Shown: positions 8,661 to 17,438 of the stretch, piece by piece | Numbering within the stretch: the stretch's first letter is position 1 | How the letters are laid out: every line of letters starts with the position of its first letter | DNA from: Clostridium sp. | Lineage (GTDB): Bacteria > Bacillota > Clostridia > Lachnospirales > Lachnospiraceae | NCBI GenBank assembly: GCA_023664325.1 | Contig: JAMPFS010000020.1 | Span: 1 to 53,233 of the forward strand | Reading direction: 5' to 3' | DNA: 53,233 nt | Notes under the pieces: model-generated | Told to the model about the DNA's origin: nothing | Database searches by the model: none | What the model saw: only the letters and a program-made list of their open reading frames with translations | Position numbers and translations under genes: made by a program

Positions 8661-9731
8661 CTATTCAAAAGCAACACCTGCATTCTCACCGTCCCCGATA
8701 ATGGATATCCATGTTTTACCAGGATTTAAGGAAAGGATTTCCCCATCCTCTGTGTAATATTGCGTCGGTGAGCTGCCGGAAGCCTTTTTCCATGTAATTG
8801 GAATGGATTTACCATTCGTACAGTAGTATCCCTTTCCTTCACCAACCTGGGTAAGCTCCTGCAAGTCATTTTCAGGATTAATGCACTCATATTTTGAAAT
8901 CATCACAATCACATTTTTAAAGGTTAATACATTATCATCCTCCGCAGCTAAATTGTCAATCTGCGGCGCATCATATTCATATCTCTCATAAATTTTCTTA
9001 TCTGCATTATAGATCAGATAAGGCTTTGAGTAATTGCTGAAATTAATATGAACGGTATTTGCCGGTGTGCCATTTTCCAGTTCCTGCTCCTCCTCATTAA
9101 ATGTCAATACCTTCTGGTGGTCGGAAGCATATTCAGAAGAATATCCCAAATCTTTAATGGCAGCCACTACTCTCTCTCCGGTTGTATAAGCATTATGCGG
9201 CGCAACTCTGTCATTATCCCTGTAAAATGCAGGATCATATACATATCCATTCACCACATCAATTGCGCCCTTATCCAGTAATGTTTTTGCCGGCTTTGAC
9301 TGTCCGTAGCATACATAGATTGCATCATATTCATTTGCAATATGAATATAATAATGGCGCGCGCTTCTGACGGAACCAACCTTTTCCAATTCGTCATAAT
9401 CGGAATACATAGCGAGTAATCTGGTAATTCCGCCCTCTACCATACATTCATAAATAATATCTGCCTGTTTTGTGCTGGAAGACGGCAATGCCTCTTTTAT
9501 GTTATTAATCATAACTGCAATCGGACGTTTTGGTTCATATTCTTTTGACCACTCACCGGTCAGTTCATTGTAATTCTCACCGGCATGAAGATCCTCTGTT
9601 GTTGCCTCTGTCGTTGCAGCCTCTGTTACAACCTCCGTTGCAGGCTCTTCCTTTTTGCCACAGGCAGCAAGGAAGGTCAGAGTAATACTCATAATTACCA
9701 AAGTTAATAATGTCTTTCGTTGTTTTTTCAT
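8661..9731 (-). CDS. DUF3048 (YerB-type) lipoprotein
   Basis: The product has 356 residues. An N-terminal signal peptide ends in the lipobox LTFLAAC, followed by a Thr/Glu-rich linker (residues 30-48). The DUF3048 core starts at RPIAVMINNIKEALPSSSTK and includes GGITRLLAMYSDYD and the motif GSVRSARHYYIHIANEYDAI; the C-terminal DUF3048_C part contains GKSIPITWKKAS. YerB-like proteins are surface-anchored with no settled function. The gene is 12 bp from ybeY and is followed by a clear terminator, so it ends that operon. Confidence 0.92.
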   Translation of the reverse strand: MKKQRKTLLTLVIMSITLTFLAACGKKEEPATEVVTEAATTEATTEDLHAGENYNELTGEWSKEYEPKRPIAVMINNIKEALPSSSTKQADIIYECMVEGGITRLLAMYSDYDELEKVGSVRSARHYYIHIANEYDAIYVCYGQSKPAKTLLDKGAIDVVNGYVYDPAFYRDNDRVAPHNAYTTGERVVAAIKDLGYSSEYASDHQKVLTFNEEEQELENGTPANTVHINFSNYSKPYLIYNADKKIYERYEYDAPQIDNLAAEDDNVLTFKNVIVMISKYECINPENDLQELTQVGEGKGYYCTNGKSIPITWKKASGSSPTQYYTEDGEILSLNPGKTWISIIGDGENAGVAFE

Positions 9732-9743
9732 ACGCTCTCTCCT

Positions 9744-10250
9744 TTATTCTATGTCTCTTGTATAGCCTATACTCTGTAAAATTGCCTCCTGCATTTCCTC
9801 CATACGGATCTGTTCTTCTGGTTCCATATGGTCAAAACCTGATAAATGCAGCATGCTATGGGCAAGTAAAAAAGCATATTCGCGTTTGACACTGTGATTA
9901 TACTCCCTTGCCTGGCTCATCATCCGTTCTAAGGATATCATAATATCCCCAAGCAAAAGCTCGCCGCTGTCAGCATCAAAATAAGCAGTGACATCTGCTT
10001 CTACCATCGAAAAATCCGCTTCTGACTGAAACGGGATCGCCGGGAATGACAGCACATCTGTCGGCGCATCCACTCCTCTCATATTCTGGTTCGTCGCCTG
10101 GATTCCGGCATTATCTGTCAATAAAATATTAACCTGACATTCATACGGACATCCCACATAATCAAGTGATGCCTCAATGACCTGTTTTGCTATTCCTTTG
10201 TAATCCAGTTCACAGTCAAGATCTGCTTCATTTTCTAATAGTATTGTCAT
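9744..10250 (-). CDS. ybeY: Endoribonuclease YbeY (rRNA maturation factor)
   Basis: YbeY is a single-domain zinc endoribonuclease involved in 16S rRNA 3' end maturation and ribosome quality control. The metal motif is LLAHSMLHLSGFDHMEPEE, with three histidines in the H-x3-H-x5-H arrangement. The upstream motif ATNQNMRGVDAPTDVLSFP is diagnostic. The ATG at 10250 (168 residues) follows GAGGG; an upstream in-frame ATG at 10319 has no ribosome binding site and would overlap the promoter. It lies downstream of phoH, the usual partner gene. Confidence 0.96.
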   Translation of the reverse strand: MTILLENEADLDCELDYKGIAKQVIEASLDYVGCPYECQVNILLTDNAGIQATNQNMRGVDAPTDVLSFPAIPFQSEADFSMVEADVTAYFDADSGELLLGDIMISLERMMSQAREYNHSVKREYAFLLAHSMLHLSGFDHMEPEEQIRMEEMQEAILQSIGYTRDIE

Positions 10251-10290
10251 ATTGCCCTCATCATATAAGTATATTAAAACATATAAATGC

Positions 10291-10319
10291 ATTATATACG
10301 ATATGTCTTTATAAATCAA
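10291..10319 (-). promoter_or_regulatory. Sigma-A type promoter for ybeY
   Basis: On the minus strand TTGATT (10319-10314) and TATAAT (10296-10291) are separated by 17 bp, about 40 bp before the ybeY start codon. It lies in the 87-bp phoH-ybeY gap. Confidence 0.7.
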
Positions 10320-10337
10320 GTTTCACACGGCTGTGGC

Positions 10338-11348
10338 TCACTTTCTTCTGGGATTGCCGGTTTGGGAATTGCCGGTTTTGCCTCTTTTTACCTGTTTGGC
10401 TTCATAGTCGTCATAAGCTTTTACAATACGCTGTACTAACGGATGCCTGACTACATCCTGGTTTGTCAGGGTGCAAACTGCAATTCCTTCCACGCCGGAC
10501 AATACCTTAAGCGCCACATCCAATCCGCTCACCGCATCCTTTGGGATATCTTTCTGTGATAAATCGCCGGTTATAATTGCCTTTGAGCCAAATCCGATAC
10601 GGGTTAAAAACATCTTCATCTGGGCAGGCGTGGTATTTTGCGCCTCATCCAATACAATAAATGCATTATCAAGGGTTCTTCCTCTCATGTAGGCGAGAGG
10701 CGCTACCTCAATAAGCCCTTTTTCCATATTCTTCACAAAGCTGTCGGCTCCCATAATTTCATACAATGCATCATAAAGCGGCCGCAGGTACGGATCCACC
10801 TTGCTTTGCAAATCCCCCGGCAAAAAACCAAGCTTCTCCCCTGCCTCTATCGCAGGTCTTGTTAAAATAATTCTGTTGATTTCATCATTTTTAAAGGCGG
10901 TAATTGCCTTTGCCATCGCAAGATACGTCTTGCCCGTGCCGGCAGGGCCGACGCCAAATACTACCATATTTTTATCAATCGCCTTTAAATACTGTCTTTG
11001 TCCAATCGTTTTTGCCTTGATTGGTTTTCCGCTTACCGTATGACAGACAACATCCAAGTCTAATTCCACAACCTGTTCTGTCTGGTGAATATCTGACAGG
11101 GAAAGCGCATAATCCACATTCTGTTCCGTAATCCGGTTTCCCCGTTTTGCAAGCATAATCAGCGAATTTATAATCTCGACTGTCTTTTCCACATGCGGCT
11201 TATCTCCCATAATCTTTAACTGTTCCCCACGCATAATCATGGTAACTTTCATCACCCGTTCAATCCGCTTTACATGGCAGTCAAACTCCCCAAATATATT
11301 CGCCACACAATCTGCCGGAACCATTATATTTACTTCGTAGCTTTCCAT
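10338..11348 (-). CDS. phoH: PhoH-family ATPase (YbeZ-like)
   Basis: The product has 336 residues. The N-terminal part is a small RNA-binding-like domain. The P-loop is GVGPAGTGKTYLAMA and Walker B is AFIVLDEAQNTTPAQMKMFL, with the PhoH signature TRPAIEAGEKLGFLPGDLQS between them. The family partners with YbeY in RNA metabolism. The C-terminus (GKTGNSQTGNPRRK) is basic and repetitive. It starts directly after yqfD (stop and start are one base apart), so it is in the rpsU-yqfC-yqfD-phoH unit. Confidence 0.95.
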   Translation of the reverse strand: MESYEVNIMVPADCVANIFGEFDCHVKRIERVMKVTMIMRGEQLKIMGDKPHVEKTVEIINSLIMLAKRGNRITEQNVDYALSLSDIHQTEQVVELDLDVVCHTVSGKPIKAKTIGQRQYLKAIDKNMVVFGVGPAGTGKTYLAMAKAITAFKNDEINRIILTRPAIEAGEKLGFLPGDLQSKVDPYLRPLYDALYEIMGADSFVKNMEKGLIEVAPLAYMRGRTLDNAFIVLDEAQNTTPAQMKMFLTRIGFGSKAIITGDLSQKDIPKDAVSGLDVALKVLSGVEGIAVCTLTNQDVVRHPLVQRIVKAYDDYEAKQVKRGKTGNSQTGNPRRK

Positions 11349-12575
11349 CTATTTCTCCTTATCCTCCACCGCCTTTTCTGTATTGCCTGCGGCTTTTTTC
11401 AGTTCTGTGATGGATTCTGTCACGGTAAAGGTTCCCGTTGCTGTCATCTTTCCATCCACTTCCTTTATTGTAACATCATTTTTTATGATTTCTACCCCTT
11501 TTTCTTTAAAAGAAGCTATTTTTTTCTGCATCCGCTCCTTTAAGATTTTTTCTGCATCTTCTTTTGCGCGTTTTTTCAGCTCCAATGTATAGCATGTGCG
11601 TTTCATGGTTTTATATCCAAACGGAAGATAAAAATAGTCGAGAATCCGCGCCTTGTGAATCTCTGTATAGGTATCATAATCCTTCGATTCCGCTTTCGGC
11701 ATATACGGTGTAAAACAATAGTCCAAAAAATAAAATGTAATATATGTATGGGATTTTTCACTGTATTTTTTCTGATAATACTGCAAATCCACATAATCCT
11801 CATATGGGTGGACTGTTGTGCCATACACATCACCATCCGCCGCAATATAGCTGGTTTCTAAAACCTCATTGCTATCATCATAAATATATATCGTTCCGGA
11901 GATTAAAATATCCCCCTTTTTGACAGAATCCTTTACCTTGACGATCGGTGTTCCTGCCCGTGTAATCATTTTTGTGATAACCGCATCCTTTGTGGCGACA
12001 ATATCACCGGTTTCAATATCTGTACTCCTTTTTTGTGGCGCCATGCCCTCCTCTAAATAGACAGTAAGGCCGGTTCCCTTCAACTCACAGCTCACCCATG
12101 AAATCTCTTCAAAATCCTTGCGGAGCTGTTCTTCGAGTTTGGCACAATTCACATCCGTTTTCTTTGTTCCCAATGACACATATTTTTTTTCAATCTGTTT
12201 TAAGATACTCTCTGCCACTAAATGATCTTCGCCTATCACCTGTACTTCCCATATAAACAGTGACAGAATGTATAATAAAAGACCTGCCAGAATAAATCCC
12301 GCCAGAAAAACGGCCCTCTTTTTATTTTTCTTAAAAAAATAGGGCAATCCTCTTTTTTCCAGAATTTTTAATTTCATATTGGTCTTTTGAAGATATTGCC
12401 GCATATTTAAAAGGTTTCTCCGCCCGGTATAAAAGATATATCCCTTTTCCGTATGCTCCACATCCCAGACTACAATTTCATTGTGAATCAATAAATTCAT
12501 GAAACGTTCCGGCGCAAAACCATATATCTCTGCCTTTACATATCCAAAAAAATAGCGCAATAATTTTAACAGCAT
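11349..12575 (-). CDS. yqfD: Sporulation protein YqfD
   Basis: The product has 408 residues. The N-terminal cytoplasmic part (residues 1-85) is followed by one membrane span (AVFLAGFILAGLLLYILSLF) and an extracytoplasmic domain with the YqfD features GLTVYLEEGMAP and IVATKDAVITKMITRAGTPI. A charged helix and a Lys/Glu-rich tail end the protein. YqfD is a sigma-E regulon protein needed for sporulation, of unknown biochemical activity. It overlaps yqfC by 10 bp and abuts phoH, the conserved order in spore-formers. Confidence 0.93.
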   Translation of the reverse strand: MLLKLLRYFFGYVKAEIYGFAPERFMNLLIHNEIVVWDVEHTEKGYIFYTGRRNLLNMRQYLQKTNMKLKILEKRGLPYFFKKNKKRAVFLAGFILAGLLLYILSLFIWEVQVIGEDHLVAESILKQIEKKYVSLGTKKTDVNCAKLEEQLRKDFEEISWVSCELKGTGLTVYLEEGMAPQKRSTDIETGDIVATKDAVITKMITRAGTPIVKVKDSVKKGDILISGTIYIYDDSNEVLETSYIAADGDVYGTTVHPYEDYVDLQYYQKKYSEKSHTYITFYFLDYCFTPYMPKAESKDYDTYTEIHKARILDYFYLPFGYKTMKRTCYTLELKKRAKEDAEKILKERMQKKIASFKEKGVEIIKNDVTIKEVDGKMTATGTFTVTESITELKKAAGNTEKAVEDKEK

Positions 12576-12847
12576 AATTCTCCATTCGATACATATGTTA
12601 TTGTTTTAATTTCCCCTGTAACTTTCATATCTGTTCCTGAAAAATAATGAATATGCAGATTGCATCCATAGATTCGCAGAGTTACCTTCTTACAGGCAAT
12701 GACAACCTCTTCATTGGTGTAGAGTAAAATACCTTTATAATTTTCTATTATCGCCTGCCTGTTACCGGAAAGTCTGAGCAACACATCTCCATACAGGACA
12801 TCCTTTGGAATTTCCAACGCTGCACCACCTAGAAGTTTTCTATTCAT
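12566..12847 (-). CDS. yqfC: Sporulation protein YqfC
   Basis: The product has 93 residues from the ATG at 12847; a TTG at 12862 in frame is an alternative, and neither has a strong ribosome binding site. The pattern GDVLLRLSGNRQAIIENYKG, then ILLYTNEEVV and IYGCNLHIHYFSGTDMKVTG, is the YabP/YqfC fold. The protein is part of the mother-cell sporulation set and always sits next to yqfD, which it overlaps here. It lies downstream of rpsU behind a palindromic terminator-like element. Confidence 0.9.
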   Translation of the reverse strand: MNRKLLGGAALEIPKDVLYGDVLLRLSGNRQAIIENYKGILLYTNEEVVIACKKVTLRIYGCNLHIHYFSGTDMKVTGEIKTITYVSNGELCC

Positions 12848-12938
12848 TATATGAATCCGCAATATGAATTATTACCCGGATATATGGGAAAATGACATGA
12901 AAAAACAGATATCGAACGAAATGATTGTATATGTAAGA

Positions 12939-12966
12939 AAGTTCCTGTCTACGTAGACAGGAACTT
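12939..12966. terminator. 28-bp perfect palindrome after rpsU, terminator-like
   Basis: AAGTTCCTGTC and GACAGGAACTT flank TACGTA, so the whole 28 bp is a perfect palindrome. On the minus strand it starts 18 bp after the rpsU stop codon and is followed by only TTTCTT, a weak T tract. It may attenuate transcription between the abundant rpsU message and yqfC. Confidence 0.65.
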
Positions 12967-12984
12967 AATAATACCTAATATAAA

Positions 12985-13161
12985 TTATTTAAATTTTCTT
13001 TTTCTAGCTGCCTCAGACTTCTTCTTACGTCTAACGCTTGGCTTCTCGTAATGTTCTCTCTTACGAATCTCCTGCTGAATACCAGCCTTCGCGCAATTTC
13101 TCTTGAAACGACGAAGAGCGCTGTCTAAAGTCTCGTTTTCTTTTACTACAACATTTGACAT
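12985..13161 (-). CDS. rpsU: 30S ribosomal protein S21
   Basis: The 58-residue protein begins SNVVVKENETLDSALRRFKR and ends in a basic tail (KKKSEAARKRKFK), as in all S21. It binds the head-platform region of the 30S subunit near the anti-Shine-Dalgarno helix and assists initiation. A GGGAGG site lies about 12 bases before the ATG, and a strong promoter lies at 13236-13263. It heads the unit leading to yqfC-yqfD-phoH. Confidence 0.97.
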   Translation of the reverse strand: MSNVVVKENETLDSALRRFKRNCAKAGIQQEIRKREHYEKPSVRRKKKSEAARKRKFK

Positions 13162-13235
13162 CTTTTCACCCGACCTCCCTTCAGTTGCATATTGTGTCTG
13201 CCATACAACCTTGGGTTATTTAAAACACAAGTTAG

Positions 13236-13263
13236 ATTATAACATATTTTCCCAATACGTCAA
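13236..13263 (-). promoter_or_regulatory. Strong sigma-A promoter of rpsU
   Basis: On the minus strand TTGACG (13263-13258) and a perfect TATAAT (13241-13236) are spaced by 16 bp. Transcription would begin about 65 bp upstream of the rpsU start codon. Confidence 0.85.
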
Positions 13264-13351
13264 GCATAAAATGTAGACTTTATAGTGCTAATACACTTTT
13301 TATGATATCTGCTATGCAAATTATGTCCGTATCACCGATACTTTTGATTCT

Positions 13352-15988
13352 TTATCCAAGCTGTGCTGCCGCTGCTTCTCTGGCTTTTGCCACCGCATCT
13401 GCCACACCGGCAGGATTCTTACCGCCAGCCTGCGCCATATTAGGACGCCCGCCGCCACCGCCGCCGACAAGCGGGGCAATTTCTTTAATCAGGTTGCCCG
13501 CATGGGCTCCGTTTTTCACAGCTTTATCCGTTGCCATTGCGATCAGATTCACCTTGCCATCATTGGAAGAAGCAATCACAACGATTCCTTCTCCTACCTT
13601 TGCCTTTAACTGGTCACCGAGATCACGGAGACCATTCATATCCACACCTTCCACCGCAGTCGCAATGACCTTGTAATCACCGACTGTTACCATATCCGAG
13701 GTGACATCCCCCAAAGAATCCTGTGCCAGTTTTGCTTTGAGCGATTCATTTTCTGACGATAATTCCTTCACCTTATCTAAGGTATGGCTGATTTTATCCA
13801 AAAGCTGTTCCGGGCTGGCTTTCAAGAGCGCTGCCGCCTCAGACAACTTTTTCTCGATATCCCTGTAATACCGGAATACGCCCTCACCGGTAAGCGCTTC
13901 GATACGTCTTACACCGGAAGCCACACCGGACTCTGATATAATTTTAAAGGTGGTGATAACACTGGTATTCTTGACATGCGTGCCACCGCAAAGCTCGATA
14001 GAGAAATCCGACATATTGACAACACGGACTACATCACCATACTTTTCACCAAAAAGCGCCATGGCGCCTGTTTTCTTCGCTTCTTCAATCGGCATCTGCG
14101 CAATATGAACCGGCAATGCATCTGCAATTGCCTTGTTTACAATCTCCTCGACTTTCGCAATCTCCTCTGCTGTCATCGGAGAAAAATGCGAAAAATCAAA
14201 CCGCAGCCTGTCCGGCGCAACCAGGGAACCTTTCTGTTCTACATGATTGCCAAGTACCGTCTTTAATGCTTTTTGCAGTAAATGGGTTGCGCTGTGGTTT
14301 TTACAGGTAGCGCTTCTTCCCTCTGTATCAATGCTAAGGCTTACAACATCACCAACCTTGAACATTCCCTTTGTTACCGTGCCGACATGCCCATATTTTC
14401 CGCCTTTTAACTTAATCGTATCTCTTACCAGAAATTCTGCATCAGCCGTGGCAATCACGCCGGTATCCCCCTGCTGTCCACCCATTGTGGCATAAAATGG
14501 AGTTTTCTCTACAAATACGGTTGCCTCATCCCCCTCTGCGATTGCCTCCACTACAGCATCTGTAGTAAGCACTGTGATTTCCGACTCACACGCATCCTGG
14601 TCATATCCCACAAATTCGGTCGTAATCCCTGCATCAATCTCATCATATACGGTTGCATCTGCACCCATATAATTCGTTGTTTTTCTAGCATTGCGGGCAT
14701 TGACACGCTGCTCCTCCATGCATACCTTAAACCCTTCCTCATCAATGGAATAGCCCTTTTCCTCTAAAATCTCTTTGGTAAGGTCAACCGGAAATCCATA
14801 GGTATCATAAAGCTTGAATACATCTGCCCCTGCCAATGTCTTTCCACCATCCGCTGCTAAAGTCTCCTCCATCTCCGCAAGAATCGCCAATCCCTGGTCA
14901 ATGGTCTTGTTAAACTGGTTTTCCTCCTGTGTCAGCACACGGAAAATAAACTCTTTTTTCTCTTCAAGCTCCGGATAGCCATCCTTTGAACCTTCAATCA
15001 CTGTCTCGGAAAGCTTTGCTAAGAAAATGCCATCAATTCCCAACAAACGTCCATGCCGCGCTGCACGGCGGATTAAACGGCGAAGCACATATCCCCGCCC
15101 CTCATTTGATGGCATAATACCATCCGAAATCATAAAAGTGGCAGAACGGATATGATCTGTAATCAAACGAATGGACACATCCTTATTCTCATCCTCTTTA
15201 TAGACAGCCTTTGCAAATTCACACACCTTATTGCGGAGCGCTTCAATGGTATCTACGTCAAAAATAGAGTCCACATCCTGTACAACGGAAGCTAAACGCT
15301 CCAAGCCCATTCCTGTATCAATGTTCTTATTTTCAAGCTCCGTATAATTCCCCTTGCCGTCGTTATCAAACTGGGTAAATACATTATTCCAAATCTCCAT
15401 GTAACGGTCGCAGTCACATCCTACGGTACAGTCCGGCTTACCGCAGCCGTATTTTTCACCACGGTCATAATAGATCTCGGAACAGGGACCACAGGGACCG
15501 GAACCATGCTCCCAAAAATTGTCCTCCTTGCCAAAACGGTAAATACGGTCTTGCGGAATCCCAATCATTTTGTTCCAAAGCTCAAATGCCTCATCATCCT
15601 CCTGATACACGGATGGATAGAGTCTGTCCGGATCCATCTCAAGCACTTGCGTCAAAAACTCCCATGACCAACTGATTGCTTCCTTCTTAAAATAATCACC
15701 AAAGGAAAAGTTTCCAAGCATTTCAAAAAATGTACCATGCCTTGCTGTTTTGCCAACGTTTTCAATATCACCGGTACGGATGCATTTCTGGCAGGTGGTT
15801 ACACGGCGTCTTGGCGGTATTTCCTGCCCGGTAAAATATGGTTTTAACGGCGCCATACCGGCATTAATCAATAATAGCGAATTATCATTATGTGGAACTA
15901 AAGAAAAGCTGTTCATCCGCAGATGGTCTTTACTCTCAAAAAACTCCAGATACATTTTTCTTAATTCATTTAAACCGTATTTCTTCAC
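13352..15988 (-). CDS. alaS: Alanyl-tRNA synthetase
   Basis: This class II synthetase charges tRNA-Ala. Its 878 residues match the full-length bacterial form. In order: an aminoacylation core starting KYGLNELRKMYLEFFESKDH, with MAPLKPYFTGQEIPP and RTGDIENVGKTARHGTFFEM; an editing domain with the zinc motif HSATHLLQKAL and CGGTHVKNTS; and a C-terminal DHHA1 part ending in VGGGGGGRPNMAQAGG. The start is GTG at 15988, with GAGGA eight bases upstream. The 5' leader contains a stable two-part hairpin at 16017-16059. No T-box sequence (AGGGTGGNACCGCG) is present. Confidence 0.98.
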   Translation of the reverse strand: MKKYGLNELRKMYLEFFESKDHLRMNSFSLVPHNDNSLLLINAGMAPLKPYFTGQEIPPRRRVTTCQKCIRTGDIENVGKTARHGTFFEMLGNFSFGDYFKKEAISWSWEFLTQVLEMDPDRLYPSVYQEDDEAFELWNKMIGIPQDRIYRFGKEDNFWEHGSGPCGPCSEIYYDRGEKYGCGKPDCTVGCDCDRYMEIWNNVFTQFDNDGKGNYTELENKNIDTGMGLERLASVVQDVDSIFDVDTIEALRNKVCEFAKAVYKEDENKDVSIRLITDHIRSATFMISDGIMPSNEGRGYVLRRLIRRAARHGRLLGIDGIFLAKLSETVIEGSKDGYPELEEKKEFIFRVLTQEENQFNKTIDQGLAILAEMEETLAADGGKTLAGADVFKLYDTYGFPVDLTKEILEEKGYSIDEEGFKVCMEEQRVNARNARKTTNYMGADATVYDEIDAGITTEFVGYDQDACESEITVLTTDAVVEAIAEGDEATVFVEKTPFYATMGGQQGDTGVIATADAEFLVRDTIKLKGGKYGHVGTVTKGMFKVGDVVSLSIDTEGRSATCKNHSATHLLQKALKTVLGNHVEQKGSLVAPDRLRFDFSHFSPMTAEEIAKVEEIVNKAIADALPVHIAQMPIEEAKKTGAMALFGEKYGDVVRVVNMSDFSIELCGGTHVKNTSVITTFKIISESGVASGVRRIEALTGEGVFRYYRDIEKKLSEAAALLKASPEQLLDKISHTLDKVKELSSENESLKAKLAQDSLGDVTSDMVTVGDYKVIATAVEGVDMNGLRDLGDQLKAKVGEGIVVIASSNDGKVNLIAMATDKAVKNGAHAGNLIKEIAPLVGGGGGGRPNMAQAGGKNPAGVADAVAKAREAAAAQLG

Positions 15989-16016
15989 GTTCTCGTCCTC
16001 ACTTAAATGTTATACT

Positions 16017-16059
16017 AGTTACACTTAATATTTGCCGAAGGCAAATGTTTCGTGTAACT
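16017..16059. promoter_or_regulatory. Stem-loop in the alaS leader
   Basis: AGTTACAC (16017-16024) pairs with GTGTAACT (16052-16059), and within it ATTTGCC pairs with GGCAAAT around GAA. On the minus strand this gives a 15-bp two-part stem ending 28 bases before the alaS start codon. There is no T tract, so it looks like a leader structure rather than a terminator. Its function is unknown. Confidence 0.5.
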
Positions 16060-16137
16060 GCATATACCGCAGCGAATAATTGGAAAAGGCAATTAACTTC
16101 GTTTGCGAGTATAATATAGTCGTAGATATGCAGATTC

Positions 16138-16296
16138 CTATTCCTCCGTCTCTACTGAGGCTGCATTTTCCTCATCTGCCTGTGCCGCAAGCTTATTCTT
16201 TTTGTACTTTGCGCCGAACATAACTCCTGCTACCGCAATCGCTCCTAATACGACAAACTTGATTAAATAAGTTACCAATTCTTGTAAAAACAACAT
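16138..16296 (-). CDS. Small single-span membrane protein (52 aa)
   Basis: The ORF is MLFLQELVTYLIKFVVLGAI followed by a short Gly/Val stretch, then a basic patch (KYKKNK) and an acidic tail rich in Glu/Ala. One membrane helix with the basic patch after it suggests an N-out or re-entrant topology with a cytoplasmic tail. The ATG at 16296 is preferred because GGAGG lies seven bases before it; the ATG at 16302 abuts the site. It lies between hisI and alaS on their strand. I do not recognise the family. Confidence 0.65.
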   Translation of the reverse strand: MLFLQELVTYLIKFVVLGAIAVAGVMFGAKYKKNKLAAQADEENAASVETEE

Positions 16297-16362
16297 ACTC
16301 ATACCTCCATATATTATATTAAGTTTCTGATTATAATCAGATATTTTAGTTCTTCTATACTG

Positions 16363-16728
16363 TTACGAAGCCGTCACACGGACAAGCGGCGTAAAAAAAC
16401 AGGTCGGATTTCCCGTGTGGCAGGCAGCCCCCACCTGAACCACTTTTGCCAGAATCGTGTCCTTGTCACAATCAATGATAAGCTCTTTCACATATTGAAA
16501 ATGACCGCTGGTCTCTCCCTTCAGCCAGAGGGACTTCCTGCTTCTTGAAAAATAAGTCATGCAGCCGGTCTCTAACGTCTTATGAAAAGATTCCTTATTC
16601 ATGTACGCCAGCATTAACACCTCATTTGTCTCCGCACTTTGTACAATGCACGGAATCAAACCGTTTGCATCCAGTTTAAATTCATCAAAATCCACTGCGC
16701 TTACGGCAGCTGCCTTCCTCTCACTCAT
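16363..16728 (-). CDS. hisI: Phosphoribosyl-AMP cyclohydrolase
   Basis: HisI opens the purine ring of phosphoribosyl-AMP, an early step of histidine synthesis. The 121 residues correspond to the cyclohydrolase alone, without the HisE pyrophosphohydrolase domain that is often fused. Motifs are LMLAYMNKESF, TYFSRSRKSLWLKGETSGH and the metal-binding DCDKDTILAKV with GAACHTGNPTCFF. The ATG at 16728 is chosen because AGGAGG sits nine bases upstream; an ATG at 16737 abuts that site. It is 13 bp after hisB. Confidence 0.95.
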   Translation of the reverse strand: MSERKAAAVSAVDFDEFKLDANGLIPCIVQSAETNEVLMLAYMNKESFHKTLETGCMTYFSRSRKSLWLKGETSGHFQYVKELIIDCDKDTILAKVVQVGAACHTGNPTCFFTPLVRVTAS

Positions 16729-16741
16729 ATAGACCATCCTC

Positions 16742-17335
16742 CTATAAAGTGCCTTTTGTCGAAAGCACTGCATCTTTCATTCTCGGATCAATCTGGGTTG
16801 CCTCATCCAAAGCCTTTGCAAAAGCTTTAAAAGCCGCCTCTATGATGTGGTGGTTATTACTTCCATCCAACTGTTTTAAATGGAGATTCATGCCTGCCGC
16901 ATAGGAAACGGCATAAAAAAATTCCTTTACCATCTCTGTATCAAAGTATCCCACCTGATCCACGGTTAAATTCATATCATAGGAAAAATATGGTCTGCCG
17001 GACAAATCAATTGCGCATAGCATCAAAGTTTCATCCATTGGGAGAATCCTCTGTCCGTATCGTTTTATTCCCTTCTTATCGCCTAATGCTTTCTTAACCG
17101 CCTCGCCGAGAACAATTCCGGTATCCTCAATCGTATGATGGGAATCCACATATAAATCTCCTTTTACTAACAGCTTCAGATCAAAAAAACCGTGTCTGGC
17201 AAAAGAATTTAACATATGGTCAAAAAAACCAATCCCCGTATCAATCTTTGTCTGACCGGAACCGTCAATATGCAGTTCCAGTTTAATTTCCGTTTCATTT
17301 GTCTTGCGCTCCACATATGCAATTCTGCCTGCCAT
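16742..17335 (-). CDS. hisB: Imidazoleglycerol-phosphate dehydratase
   Basis: HisB dehydrates imidazole glycerol phosphate to imidazole acetol phosphate using a dimanganese site. The 197-residue product is the monofunctional form. Metal-ligand motifs are GIGFFDHMLNSFARH, DSHHTIEDTGI and the repeat-half copy GSNNHHIIEAAFKA. It lies about 100 bp after hisD and 13 bp before hisI. Confidence 0.97.
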   Translation of the reverse strand: MAGRIAYVERKTNETEIKLELHIDGSGQTKIDTGIGFFDHMLNSFARHGFFDLKLLVKGDLYVDSHHTIEDTGIVLGEAVKKALGDKKGIKRYGQRILPMDETLMLCAIDLSGRPYFSYDMNLTVDQVGYFDTEMVKEFFYAVSYAAGMNLHLKQLDGSNNHHIIEAAFKAFAKALDEATQIDPRMKDAVLSTKGTL

Positions 17336-17438
17336 CCTGCACTCTCCTTATCCATCCACACATAATTGTTAATATTTTAACACATTTCTAAAAAAAATAC
17401 CATATCCTGTGATAAAAACAAAAGACTGATTTCACACA

